Source: Terriglobia bacterium
Lineage (GTDB): Bacteria; Acidobacteriota; Terriglobia; Terriglobales; Acidobacteriaceae
Length of the DNA stretch: 42,306 nt
Assembly (NCBI GenBank): GCA_020073285.1
Contig: JAIQFM010000010.1
Location: 1 to 42,306, forward strand
Direction of reading: 5' to 3'
Shown: positions 33,391 to 41,850 of the stretch, piece after piece
Layout of the letters: each line of letters begins with the position of its first letter
How positions within the stretch are numbered: position 1 is the stretch's first letter
Made by a program: the position numbers and the translations under genes
Notes under the pieces: model-generated
Seen by the model: only the letters and a program-made list of their open reading frames with translations
Databases searched by the model: none
Told to the model about the DNA's origin: nothing

Positions 33391-33975
33391 GAATCGGAAC
33401 ACCAGCCCGCCCGTGGTCACGATGTTGTGCTGGCGCTGGTTAAACGTGGCAAGGCTGAACCCGAGTCCGCCGGAGTAGAAATCGCGCACTTCGCCGCGGA
33501 CGCTGAGGTAGGGCGCGATTTTTATGTCAAGTCCACCACCGTAGTCAAAGACGTTGGTGTTGGTGGAGTCGGAGCCGCCGAGCTGGCGCAGGCCGGAGTT
33601 GGCGCTGAAGTGCGCCAGCCCGCCCCCGGCTGCGAACCAGGGCGAGACGAAAAATCCGGGCGCGAACTTCACCCGCAGCCCAGGCGCGACAAACAGCGCC
33701 GAGTAACTGGCCGAGGACGTGAGCCCGAGCGTCGTAACGCTGGAATTAAGCGTGCCCACCACCGGCACCTCGACGTAGGCGGACAGAAGAGGCACCGAGG
33801 CCACGCGATAGGCCACGCTGCCCTCGATCGCCGCAGCATTGCCGACGCCGGTGAGGTTGACGGGGAAGTATCCGCCGGCGCCGACGGCCAATTCGATCTT
33901 CTGGGCAAGCGCGGGCACGGCGAGCAACAGCGTGAGCAGGCACATCAGAACCATGGTCTGGCGAATCTTGCGCAC
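33388..33975 (-). CDS. Outer-membrane beta-barrel protein
   Basis: A 195-residue exported protein. The GTG at 33975 is chosen because GGAGGA precedes it by 8 nt and a signal peptide follows at once (LMCLLTLLLAVPALAQ). The mature part alternates hydrophobic and polar residues with many Gly and aromatic residues (GAGGYFPVNL, PWFAAGGGLAHFSA, VFDYGGGLDIKI), and ends GGLVFRF, the C-terminal Phe signal for BAM-dependent barrels. Likely an eight-stranded OmpA/OmpX-size barrel; exact role unknown. Confidence 0.85.
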   Translation of the reverse strand: MRKIRQTMVLMCLLTLLLAVPALAQKIELAVGAGGYFPVNLTGVGNAAAIEGSVAYRVASVPLLSAYVEVPVVGTLNSSVTTLGLTSSASYSALFVAPGLRVKFAPGFFVSPWFAAGGGLAHFSANSGLRQLGGSDSTNTNVFDYGGGLDIKIAPYLSVRGEVRDFYSGGLGFSLATFNQRQHNIVTTGGLVFRF

Positions 33976-34128
33976 GGGATCATTCCTCCAAATACAAAAT
34001 TTAGATGCAGTTGCCGCAGGATTGTGGTGACGGGATTCGAGCGTGGCATTTATTCTGGTGCCCGTTTGATCCCGCAACTGTTCCTCGGGTCGGAGAGCCC
34101 GAGTCCGACAGTCGAACCGGCGTGACCG

Positions 34129-35380
34129 ATGAAATGGCTGAGACGGTGGCGAATTCGCATCCTGCTCATACTGGCGGTAGTGGGGCCGGGATTCATCACG
34201 GCCAACGTGGACAACGACGCTGGCGGCATCCTGACTTACTCGCAGGCCGGAGCGCAATTCGGTTACTCGCTGCTGTGGACGATGATTCCCACCACGATCG
34301 CGCTTATCGTGGTGCAGGAGATGGCGTCGCGCATGGGCGCGGTCACCGGCAAGGGTCTTAGCGACCTGATCCGCGAGGAGTTCGGCTTCCGCATCACCTT
34401 CCTCATGATGCTGGCGCTGATCGTCATCAACTTCGGCAACATCCTCAGCGAATTCGCCGGCATCGCCAGCAGCCTGGAGTTGTTCCACGCCAGCAAGTAC
34501 ATCACCGTCCCGGTGTGCGCGGCCTTCGTGTGGCTGATCGTGGTGGCGGGAAGTTACAAGAGCGTGGAAAAAGTCTTCCTGATGGCGTCGTTTTTCTATG
34601 TCGCCTACATTGTCGCGGGCGTGCTGGCCAAGCCGCACTGGGTGGAGGCGGTGACCAGCACGGTGACGCCGCCGCACAGCAATGTGTGGTCGTCCCAAGC
34701 GTACTTGTACATGACGATTGGGGTGATCGGTACCACCATCGCGCCCTGGATGCAGTTCTACCTGCAAGCATCAATTTGTGGAGAAGGGCATTACCGTGCG
34801 GCAGTACCGCACGTCGCGTCTGGATGTGATCTCGGGTTGCATCTTCGCGGTAGTGGTCGCCTGGTTCATCGTGGTTGCCTGCGCCGCCACCATGCACGTC
34901 CATGGAGTGCGCAACATCGATACCGCCGCCCAAGCCGCCATCGCGCTGCGCCCACTGGCGGGAAAATATGCGTACCTGTTGTTCGCGGCGGGATTGTTCA
35001 ATGCCTCGCTGTTCGCGGCTTCCATCCTGCCGATTTCCACCGCGTACTCGGTTTGCGAGGGTCTGGGCTTCGAGTCGGGGGTAGGGAAGAAGTTCCGCGA
35101 GGCGCCGGTCTTTTACTGGCTTTACACCGCGCTGATCGCCGCCGGGGCGGGCGTGATCCTAGTCCCGAATTTCCCCTACATCAAGGTGATCCTGTTTTCG
35201 CAGGTGCTGAACGGCATCGCGCTGCCGTTTGTGCTGGTATTCATGGTGCTGCTGATCAACAAGCGCGAGCTCATGGGCGAGTACGTCAATTCGCGGTTCT
35301 TCAACGTAGTCGCGTGGGCCACCACCTTGGTGTTAATCGCGCTGACCGTGGGGTGGTTTTTCACGCTGCGAAGAGCCTAA
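34129..35380 (+). pseudogene. Nramp-family divalent metal transporter, split by a +1 frameshift
   Basis: Two frames together give a protein of about 416 residues. The first (34129 to about 34777) starts with ILAVVGPGFITANVDNDAGGI, the Nramp helix-1 metal-binding DxxN region, and runs to APWMQFYLQASI. The second (from 34778 to 35380) continues VEKGITVRQYRTSRLDVISG and carries the remaining helices with AGLFNASLFAASI. A single extra T in ATTTGTGG (34775-34777) makes the break; removing one T restores QASIVEKG. No slippery site or pause element for programmed shifting is obvious. So it is either a recent pseudogene or a base-calling or assembly error; the lack of any further damage favours a very recent change or error. 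Confidence 0.9.
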
Positions 35381-35715
35381 AAGTCCCACTCGGGAAGCAA
35401 GCCAGCAGCCCAGTCCGCAGCGGACGCAGGCTTGGCGTTGGCATATTTCATTTTCCATAGCGACCGCTATGGAATCCGGAACACCGCCTCATTTTCCGTC
35501 CCTAAAATTGTCGTAAGTAGCTGATTCTAAATTACAAGGTTATTGGTCCCAGACGTGCACTAGACAGAGTCGATTTCCCAGACTCGTAGTCGATTAGCGG
35601 GGCAAACGTCTTCCGGGACAAAGTCATGTTCGGGGCGCTTTGTACCGGGATGTCGACAAAATATTCGTATTTGGATCCTACCGGTGCGACGCACCGGCAT
35701 GATTCGGGAGGCACT
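35381..35715. other. Leader of the TonB receptor gene with hairpins; no gene
   Basis: Holds GTCCGC-A-GCGGAC (35413-35425), the 8-bp palindrome CCATAGCG-AC-CGCTATGG (35455-35472) and the hairpin at 35681-35697. The region 35510-35545 is AT-rich (TGATTCTAAATTACAAGG) and may hold the promoter, but I see no clear -35/-10 pair. Confidence 0.6.
35681..35697. promoter_or_regulatory. Hairpin next to the ribosome-binding site of the TonB receptor gene
   Basis: CCGGTGC-GAC-GCACCGG, a perfect 7-bp stem with a three-base loop, ends 9 nt before the GGGAGG ribosome-binding site (35707-35711) and 18 nt before the ATG. It could affect mRNA stability or translation. Confidence 0.5.
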
Positions 35716-38700
35716 ATGAGGAGTGTTCCACGATTTACTTTGGTTGTGCTGGTGGTGCTGGCCACAAGCATCGGTTTGTGGGCCCAAGCCGGCACCGGCG
35801 AAATCTCCGGCATCATCTCCGATCCCATGGGGGCGGTGGTGGCCAATGCGCAAGTGACCATTACGAACGACGCCACAGGCGTTACGCGTAGTACCAAGCC
35901 GACCGCCGCCGGCGTGTACACGTTTCCGGCGGTGCCCGTAGGCAGCTATACCTTGGTGGTGAGCGCTGCCGGCTTCAAGGAGTTCAGAGTCGCCAAGCTG
36001 GTGGTATCCACGGGTGCAGTCTTCGCACAGGATGCCCACCTGCAAGTCGGCGGCGCCAAGGAAACGGTAACCGTGGAAGCTGGCGCGATGGGCGTGCAGA
36101 CCACGGAATCCTCCATCTCGGCCCTGATCGGCAGCAACATCTGGGGCAGCATGCCGCTGGAAACCCGCAACCAGAATACGTTCATCAACCTGGTGGCGGG
36201 CGCCACGCCGGACGTGGTCAGCACGCGCGGCGCTTCCGTGAACGGAGCTCGCGGCGGCACCGGCAACTACATGGTTGAGGGCATGGACAACAACGACCAG
36301 GGCCAGGGCGGCCGTGGTCAGCTCAGTGGATACGACTCAGGTGGCGCGGCCACCAGCATCTCGCCCGACGCCATCCAGGAGTACCGCGTCATCACCAACA
36401 GCTTCTCCGCCGAGTACGGCAAGGCGGGGGGGTTCGTAACCGACACGGTGGTGAAGTCAGGCACCAACAATTTTCACGGCGCGCTATTTGAGTACAACCG
36501 CGTCCAGGCGCTGGCTGCCAACAGCTTCTTCTCCAACCGCGCCGGCAACAAAGACAGCCTGGTGCGCAACCAGTTCGGCGGCGCTATCGGCGGTCCGATC
36601 ATTAAGGACAAGACCTTCTTCTTCTACCAGTTGGAATTTCACCGCGCTCGTCAGGCGGGCTCGCTGCACGCCGTCGGTACCACCCAGCAGTACCTTGACT
36701 GGGTGAACAGCGGCGGCTTGCAGACCTGGGCGGAGAGCAGCCCCGACGGGATCTGCATGCAGTACACCGGCGCCGCTTGCCCGGGCAAGTTCGCCGCGGC
36801 GAATAAGCTCGCACCCATCTTCAACAGCATGGTGAAGGTCAGCGGCTTCCCGGTAGCGCCGGCGCTGCCGTGCACCGATGCGAGCGATCCTTGCACCGGC
36901 CAGGGCGAATACACCGGTGCCGTCAGCGCTTTGACTTCAACGCGCGTTGCTGGTGCGAACCTGAACGGTTTGCATTTCCCGGTGGCGCTGTACGGCGACG
37001 TGTTTGCGAACAATCCGTATCACCTGAACGAATATAAGATGACCGGCAAGTTCGACCACAAGTTCAGCGACCGGGACCAGATCAACTTCTTGTGGCTGAT
37101 GCAGAAGGCCGATTCAGGTGACACCTTCGGTGGCGGCGGCGGCACGATTGGACCGCCGTACCTCAACGACGGCGTGGGCATCGACACCGGCCTTACCTGG
37201 ACCCATACCCTGAGCCCGACGATCCTGAACACCTTCAAGATCAGCTACCTGCGGCACCGCTCGGATTTTCCCTCGCCGAACCCGGCGTTGGATGCCATGC
37301 CCATGGTCCTGACCTGGGATGACCCGATATCGGTCGGCTTGGGCTTGTATTCGGGCCTGCCGCAATATTTCACCGACAACCAGTTCCAGTTCCAGGACCA
37401 TCTGTCGTTCGTGCGCGGCAAGCACAGCTTCAAGACAGGCTGGGAGTACCGCCGCACGCGCAATGGCTCGGCCTTCCACAACGACGGCCCGGGTACCTTC
37501 TACCCGTGGGATGTCAATGACCTGGTGACCGATCTCGCGTTCACCGATCTGGCATCGATCGCCACGGGTAAGAAACCGTACTCGACTGCGACGCTGAACG
37601 AAGGCTCGGTGGCGCAAGCCTCCGCTGCAGTGGACACGACCACTCGCCTGGTGCCGCAGTTCTACCGCGGCTATCGTGCCAACGAATTTGCCGGCTATTT
37701 CCAGGACGACTGGCGCATGAGCCCGCGCTTCACCCTCAACTGGGGCGTGCGTTATGAGTACTTTGGACCGCCGCACAACTTCCAGAAGAACATCGATTCC
37801 AACTTCTACTTTGGCCAAGCGGTACCCTCGGCCATCGTGACCGCCTCCACCAACATCTTCTACCCGCGGACGCCATTTGCGGCTGAGGTCAACACAGGCG
37901 CCTTCCAGATTCGCAATAACGAGATCTGGAACAAAGACACGAACAACTTCGCTCCGCGCCTGGGCTTTGCCTGGGATATGTTGGGCAACCAGAAGCTGGT
38001 CATGCGCGCCGGCGCCGGCGTCATGTATGACCGCCTCTACAACAACGTGTTCGAGAATATCCGCTTCAACCCGCCGTACTTCTCGGACAACACGGCTGGA
38101 ATTCTGGCCAATGGAGTTCCAATCGGCGCCATCAACTCGCCGGGCATCTATGGATATCCGTTCACCGCAACCGCGTATTTCGGCGCACCGGGGGCGAACG
38201 CTCCCCTGCCGAATCCGCGCCACATCGACCAGAACCTGGTGACGGCGTATTCGGAGCAATTTCACTTCGGCTTCCAGTACGAAATTGCCAAGGGCTACGT
38301 GTTCGAGCCCGAGTACGTCGGGACCTTCGGCAAGAAGCTGACGGGCTACTTCGATATCAACACCTTTGACGGCCGGGTGGCGGGCGCAGCGGCTAGCACC
38401 ACAGGTGTCAGCAGCAGTACCCGCATCAACAGCCACATTGCAGCGGACAACTTCCGCACCAACGCCTTCTCGTCCAAGTACAACGGCCTGCAGCTCTCGT
38501 TGCGCAAGAACTACGCCAACGGATTCGGCTTCCAGGCCAACTACACCTGGTCCAAGGTGCTGGATACGCTCAGCGATGTGTTCAACTGGCGTTCGCCGCA
38601 CGTGGCCGATGTGCAGAACATCGGGTACGACTACGGACCGGCCGATTTCAACCTCAAGCACCGGTTCGTGGCCAACCTGAGCTACGAGCTGCCGTGGATG

Positions 38701-39192
38701 AAGAGCAACCGCTGGATTGGCGGATGGTCGATCAACACCATCTTGTCAATCCAGAGCGGCGCCGCGTTCGAGCCGTACACCTCGTCCACCACGTACGATC
38801 CCAACAAGGATGGACTGGCGTCCGACCGTTACGTCACCACCGGAGCATCGGCCATGGGAACCCTCACTGGCCACAATGCCGCCGATGGCTACTTCGACAA
38901 GACGCAGTGGAAGCGGTTCAGTTGCGCTCCCGCCCTGTGGTGCGATCCTCCGATCGGCCGCAACAACTTGACCGGACCCGGCTACTGGAACCAGGATCTG
39001 GGTATCACGAAGAAGTTCAAGGTCAACGAAAGAATGGCCTTCAGCTTCTCGGGCAACATGTTCAACGTCTTCAACCACACCAACTTCCTGGTTGATGCCA
39101 CGATGGGCAACGCCGCTTCGACCAGCTTCGGCAGGTCGACCACGGCGGCTGATCCGCGCATCACGCAGCTTGCTCTCCGCTTCGACTTCTAG
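35716..39192 (+). CDS. TonB-dependent receptor, Oar-like, with carboxypeptidase-regulatory domain
   Basis: A 1158-residue outer-membrane protein. The ATG at 35716 has GGGAGG upstream and starts a signal peptide (to LWAQ, about residue 24). A carboxypeptidase-regulatory-like beta domain follows (GEISGIISDPMGAVVANAQVTITNDATG...), then the plug with RNQNTFINLVAGATPDV, NGARGGTGNYMVEGMDNND and a YRVITNSFSAEYGKAGG segment, and a barrel of about 800 residues ending in LALRFDF. This architecture is expanded in Acidobacteriota. Substrate is probably an oligosaccharide or other large organic compound, but no linked enzyme genes show which. It stands alone and ends with a strong terminator. Confidence 0.96.
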   Translation: MRSVPRFTLVVLVVLATSIGLWAQAGTGEISGIISDPMGAVVANAQVTITNDATGVTRSTKPTAAGVYTFPAVPVGSYTLVVSAAGFKEFRVAKLVVSTGAVFAQDAHLQVGGAKETVTVEAGAMGVQTTESSISALIGSNIWGSMPLETRNQNTFINLVAGATPDVVSTRGASVNGARGGTGNYMVEGMDNNDQGQGGRGQLSGYDSGGAATSISPDAIQEYRVITNSFSAEYGKAGGFVTDTVVKSGTNNFHGALFEYNRVQALAANSFFSNRAGNKDSLVRNQFGGAIGGPIIKDKTFFFYQLEFHRARQAGSLHAVGTTQQYLDWVNSGGLQTWAESSPDGICMQYTGAACPGKFAAANKLAPIFNSMVKVSGFPVAPALPCTDASDPCTGQGEYTGAVSALTSTRVAGANLNGLHFPVALYGDVFANNPYHLNEYKMTGKFDHKFSDRDQINFLWLMQKADSGDTFGGGGGTIGPPYLNDGVGIDTGLTWTHTLSPTILNTFKISYLRHRSDFPSPNPALDAMPMVLTWDDPISVGLGLYSGLPQYFTDNQFQFQDHLSFVRGKHSFKTGWEYRRTRNGSAFHNDGPGTFYPWDVNDLVTDLAFTDLASIATGKKPYSTATLNEGSVAQASAAVDTTTRLVPQFYRGYRANEFAGYFQDDWRMSPRFTLNWGVRYEYFGPPHNFQKNIDSNFYFGQAVPSAIVTASTNIFYPRTPFAAEVNTGAFQIRNNEIWNKDTNNFAPRLGFAWDMLGNQKLVMRAGAGVMYDRLYNNVFENIRFNPPYFSDNTAGILANGVPIGAINSPGIYGYPFTATAYFGAPGANAPLPNPRHIDQNLVTAYSEQFHFGFQYEIAKGYVFEPEYVGTFGKKLTGYFDINTFDGRVAGAAASTTGVSSSTRINSHIAADNFRTNAFSSKYNGLQLSLRKNYANGFGFQANYTWSKVLDTLSDVFNWRSPHVADVQNIGYDYGPADFNLKHRFVANLSYELPWMKSNRWIGGWSINTILSIQSGAAFEPYTSSTTYDPNKDGLASDRYVTTGASAMGTLTGHNAADGYFDKTQWKRFSCAPALWCDPPIGRNNLTGPGYWNQDLGITKKFKVNERMAFSFSGNMFNVFNHTNFLVDATMGNAASTSFGRSTTAADPRITQLALRFDF

Positions 39193-39218
39193 ACCAAGTC
39201 GATTCGGTGACGATCAAG

Positions 39219-39246
39219 GCCAGCCCTTCGGGGCTGGCATTTTTTG
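39219..39246 (+). terminator. Rho-independent terminator of the TonB receptor gene
   Basis: Perfect 8-bp stem GCCAGCCC-TTCG-GGGCTGGC with a UUCG tetraloop, followed by ATTTTTTG. It starts 26 nt after the stop codon. It is the only classic terminator clearly visible in the window. Confidence 0.95.
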
Positions 39247-39249
39247 TCT

Positions 39250-39299
39250 GGTCATCGAGCGATCGGGTAATCGGGTGATCGGGCGATCTGCTGATCTAG
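39250..39299. repeat. Array between the TonB receptor and Nudix genes
   Basis: Units with GATCGGG/AATCGGG/GATCGGG/GATCTGCTGATCTAG (about 8-bp period). The complement (CACCTGATCACCCGAT) is at the Nudix stop (39420-39435). The Nudix TGA is itself in a GGTGATCAGGTGACC double unit. Confidence 0.7.
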
Positions 39300-39427
39300 T
39301 GAATGAAGCCAGCGAGGCGGTGTTTCAGTCGGCAGGTGTGCCGGATTCATGAGACGCAGAGTGAGGCAGACTCAGGAACTTGATCGGTAGGTCGTACTCC
39401 ATGCAGCGTGCTCTTCCGGTCACCTGA

Positions 39428-39928
39428 TCACCCGATGTTAAGGAGCCGTCCCGCCGCGATGTCTTCCACCAGTCCGGCGTCGGCTTCCAGAAAATCGAAC
39501 TTCGGCAGCTCCTGAAGCGCCACCCAGCGCACGTCTTTGAAGATGCGGTTCTCGATCTGGCCGGCGAAATCGTTGACCACGAAGAAGCGCAACTCGACCG
39601 TGCCGCCGCGCGAGTAGGTGTGCTGGATGCGGGTGATCTCGTCGCCGATGGTGGCGTCAATGCCGAGCTCTTCGTCCAGCTCGCGGCGGAGGGCGTCGCG
39701 CGGCTGCTCGCCGGGCTCGATCTTGCCGCCCGGAAACTCCCACTTCAGGGGAAACGGCTGGTGGCGGGTACGTTGGCAGATCAGGATACTGAGATCGCCG
39801 GTAGAAGCAGAAGCGGTACGCTCGTCCTCGCCCGAATTGGCGCGCCGCAGGATAAGGGCGGCGGCAACGCGCTTGATGGAGCGGGAGCGCCGGGTTGTTT
39901 TTACGCTGGGCCGCTTCATCTTCATCAT
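39428..39928 (-). CDS. Nudix hydrolase, MutT-like
   Basis: A 166-residue enzyme. The Nudix box GGKIEPGEQPRDALRRELDEELGI (residues about 66-89, G-x5-E-x7-RE-x-x-EE-x-G) is complete, and the CQRTRHQPFPLKWEFPGG part before it is typical of MutT/CTP pyrophosphohydrolases that remove damaged nucleotides such as 8-oxo-dGTP. Residues 31-46 (SGEDERTASASTGDLS) are a low-complexity insertion between the first two strands, and the N-terminus is basic. The ATG overlaps the stop of the GAF gene as ATGA. Confidence 0.92.
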   Translation of the reverse strand: MMKMKRPSVKTTRRSRSIKRVAAALILRRANSGEDERTASASTGDLSILICQRTRHQPFPLKWEFPGGKIEPGEQPRDALRRELDEELGIDATIGDEITRIQHTYSRGGTVELRFFVVNDFAGQIENRIFKDVRWVALQELPKFDFLEADAGLVEDIAAGRLLNIG

Positions 39929-40413
39929 CCTTGCTTCTCGATCATGAGCCCCACCAGCTCGGCGCAGTGCTCCACCAGCTTGCGATCGTCGGCGGTGAAG
40001 GCGGCGGGGAAGTGGCTGTCAATGTCAATTTCGCCCACCACTTGGCCGCGCACGAAAATGGGCGCCACGATTTCCGACTTGGTTTCGAGGGAGCAAGCGA
40101 GGTAGCGTGCGTCCTGGTTGACGTCGTCCACGACGACGGTTTTTCCGGTGGAGGCGGCGGCGCCGCAGATTCCCTGGTGGAGCTGGATGCGGGTGTGCGG
40201 GGTCATGCTCCCCACGAAGCGGCCCAGTTGCAAGAAGCGCTCGCCGGCCTCGGCGTCGTTCTGGATCATATAGAAGCCAACCCAGTTGTACTTGAGCATG
40301 CGCTGCTGCAGGCAGTCGCAGATGAAGGTCATCAATTCGTCGGCCGAGCGCGCCGAGCGCGCCGCATCGTCGACTTCGCGCAGCACGTCCGCAGCTTTGA
40401 TGGGTGATGTCAT
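39925..40413 (-). CDS. GAF-domain protein resembling free methionine-(R)-sulfoxide reductase
   Basis: A 162-residue single GAF domain. The segments YNWVGFYMI, GICGAAASTGKTVVVDDV, LACSLETKSEIVAPIFVRGQVVGEIDIDS match the fRMsr (YebR-type) family, including the two later cysteines (GICG and LACS; the latter is the position of the catalytic Cys). The earlier Cys of the three-Cys enzyme is not seen: the segment has MTPHTRIQL instead. So activity is likely but would need a two-Cys mechanism. With MutT-like Nudix it suggests oxidative damage repair. The ATG at 40413 is 8 nt after the upstream stop. Confidence 0.8.
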   Translation of the reverse strand: MTSPIKAADVLREVDDAARSARSADELMTFICDCLQQRMLKYNWVGFYMIQNDAEAGERFLQLGRFVGSMTPHTRIQLHQGICGAAASTGKTVVVDDVNQDARYLACSLETKSEIVAPIFVRGQVVGEIDIDSHFPAAFTADDRKLVEHCAELVGLMIEKQG

Positions 40414-40421
40414 AGGCGGTA

Positions 40422-41285
40422 TTAAAGCACAGGCGCGGCGATGCCTCGGATGCCTTCGGCGGTGGGAAACAGGTCGGGATGGATGGCATGGCCCAGGGCA
40501 CGCAGGCCGCCGACCAGCGTGGGCGCGGGCGTGTTCAGCAGTTCGTCGCGAATGCAGAACACCCGTCGGTTGCGCGCCGCAGCCAGATCCTGCCACTGGC
40601 GGTCGCGAACCATCTTCTCCAGCGGCACGCGGTCGCCGGCGCCGCACCAGGCGGCAATGATGACCTCCGGATTCATGTCGCGAACTTGTTCGGCTGTGGT
40701 CTGCTTGCCGGGCGCGCCCAGGAACTCGCCGCCGGCCGCCTCCACCAGTTCCGCCACCCACCGCTGTGAGTGGATCAGCGGCTTGCCCCACTCCTCACAA
40801 TAGACGCGCGGGCCCGTGGTTCCGCGAGTGCGCGTGGCGATGGCGGCGACATCGCCCTGCATCTTGCCGATGACCGCATCCCCGCGCTCCGCCGCGCCCA
40901 GTATGCCGGCGATGGCGGCGATATCGCCATAGATGTCGGCCAGCGTCCGCGGCGCGAATCCCAGGAAACGAATGCCCGCCTTCAGGATTTCGCCGACCGC
41001 CTCCTCCTGGTAAGGGACCGATGCGATCACCAGGTCGGGCTTGGCCGCCAGGATCTCCCCGGCCTGCGCTGTCCACGAATCGGCCACGATGGCGCGGCCG
41101 CGCGCTGCCTCGGGACATACATCGGCGCAGTAACGCGTGCAGGCGACAACCCGGTCGAGCAGTCCTAAGCGCTCGATGATCACTGTCGCGCTGGGCTGGA
41201 GCGAAACGATGCGGCGTGGCGTGTAGTCAGTAGCCATGGTCGAAGGTGGTGAGCCATGCTCACCGGCCTGCGCAATCGAATTCAT
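40422..41285 (-). CDS. BtuF-like (cobalamin/iron-siderophore) substrate-binding protein without signal peptide
   Basis: A 287-residue protein if the ATG at 41285 is used (overlaps the upstream stop as ATGA), or 271 residues from the ATG at 41237. RRIVSLQPSATVIIERLGLLDRVVACTRYC opens the fold, ILAAKPDLVIASVPYQEEAV and MNPEVIIAAWCGAG mark the two lobes typical of periplasmic-binding fold class III. It has no signal peptide from either start, as with many cytoplasmic 'cobalamin-binding' members. No permease or ATPase gene is adjacent. A palindrome (41248-41264) lies between the two possible starts, which makes the choice uncertain. Confidence 0.82.
   Translation of the reverse strand: MNSIAQAGEHGSPPSTMATDYTPRRIVSLQPSATVIIERLGLLDRVVACTRYCADVCPEAARGRAIVADSWTAQAGEILAAKPDLVIASVPYQEEAVGEILKAGIRFLGFAPRTLADIYGDIAAIAGILGAAERGDAVIGKMQGDVAAIATRTRGTTGPRVYCEEWGKPLIHSQRWVAELVEAAGGEFLGAPGKQTTAEQVRDMNPEVIIAAWCGAGDRVPLEKMVRDRQWQDLAAARNRRVFCIRDELLNTPAPTLVGGLRALGHAIHPDLFPTAEGIRGIAAPVL
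41248..41264. other. Hairpin near the BtuF-like gene start
   Basis: GGTGAGC-CAT-GCTCACC, perfect 7-bp stem with a three-base loop. It is between the two possible start codons of the BtuF-like gene; it may be a small dispersed palindrome or a translational control site. Confidence 0.55.
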
Positions 41286-41779
41286 TGCGGATCGGGCGCG
41301 CTCACACCCGGTTTCAAATCCACGTTGTGATAAGTGACGATTTTCCACTCACCGCCGTTCTTCGCCATGACTTGGAGGAGCCGCGTGCGAAGGCGTCCGT
41401 TGCCATCGGTATGCGCGCCTGGGGGCGGACCCGCTTTGGAGAATCCCGATATCCAGGTGAGCGTTTCCACAACGGCAACGTCGGGGCGGACGAACTTCAG
41501 TGAAACGACTTCTTGTCGCAAGATCGTTCCGCGAAACATTCCCGTGAAGATCTCTTCATGGCGGTCGCGAAACGCCTGGTGCCCAGTGAAGAACATCCCC
41601 AAAATATTGGTGAATGTCCCATCGGCGGCGAAATGGCGCGAATAGCCGTCAGTGTCGCCCTTGTTCCAGGTGGCCACCTCTTCTTGGAGAATGTTTCGGA
41701 TCGCCGCCTGGTCCGATTTTGTTTGGCCAGCCGAAAGCGTCGCAAACAGAAGCACTAAAGGAACAACCGCAGTCTTCAT
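41282..41779 (-). CDS. Secreted NTF2-like (SnoaL/DUF4440) protein
   Basis: A 165-residue protein from ATG 41779. Residues 1-18 form a signal peptide (KTAVVPLVLLFATLSAG). The cone-shaped NTF2-like fold is suggested by an N-terminal helix (DQAAIRNILQEEVATWNKGD), a GYSRHFAADGTFTNILG turn, FRDRHEEIFTGMF, and the strand VRPDVAVVETLTWIS, ending with GEWKIVTYHNVDL, as in the SgcJ/EcaC and DUF4440 groups. It may be a small-molecule-binding or isomerase-like protein; no substrate is visible. The stop is coupled to the BtuF-like gene. Confidence 0.85.
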   Translation of the reverse strand: MKTAVVPLVLLFATLSAGQTKSDQAAIRNILQEEVATWNKGDTDGYSRHFAADGTFTNILGMFFTGHQAFRDRHEEIFTGMFRGTILRQEVVSLKFVRPDVAVVETLTWISGFSKAGPPPGAHTDGNGRLRTRLLQVMAKNGGEWKIVTYHNVDLKPGVSAPDPQ

Positions 41780-41850
41780 AATCGCTCCGTCAGCTGATTT
41801 CAGCCCGCGAGAACACGATCGGCGCCTTTTGCTATTTATCCGCCTGCGGA

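Noticed and set aside
34765-34790. Programmed ribosomal frameshift in the Nramp gene
   Set aside because: There is no slippery heptamer, internal Shine-Dalgarno-like stimulator or strong downstream structure; an indel in a T-run is simpler.
34129-35460. Continuous 443-residue Nramp protein in one frame
   Set aside because: After 34777 that frame loses all helices and becomes Arg/His-rich, while the next frame carries the rest of the transporter.
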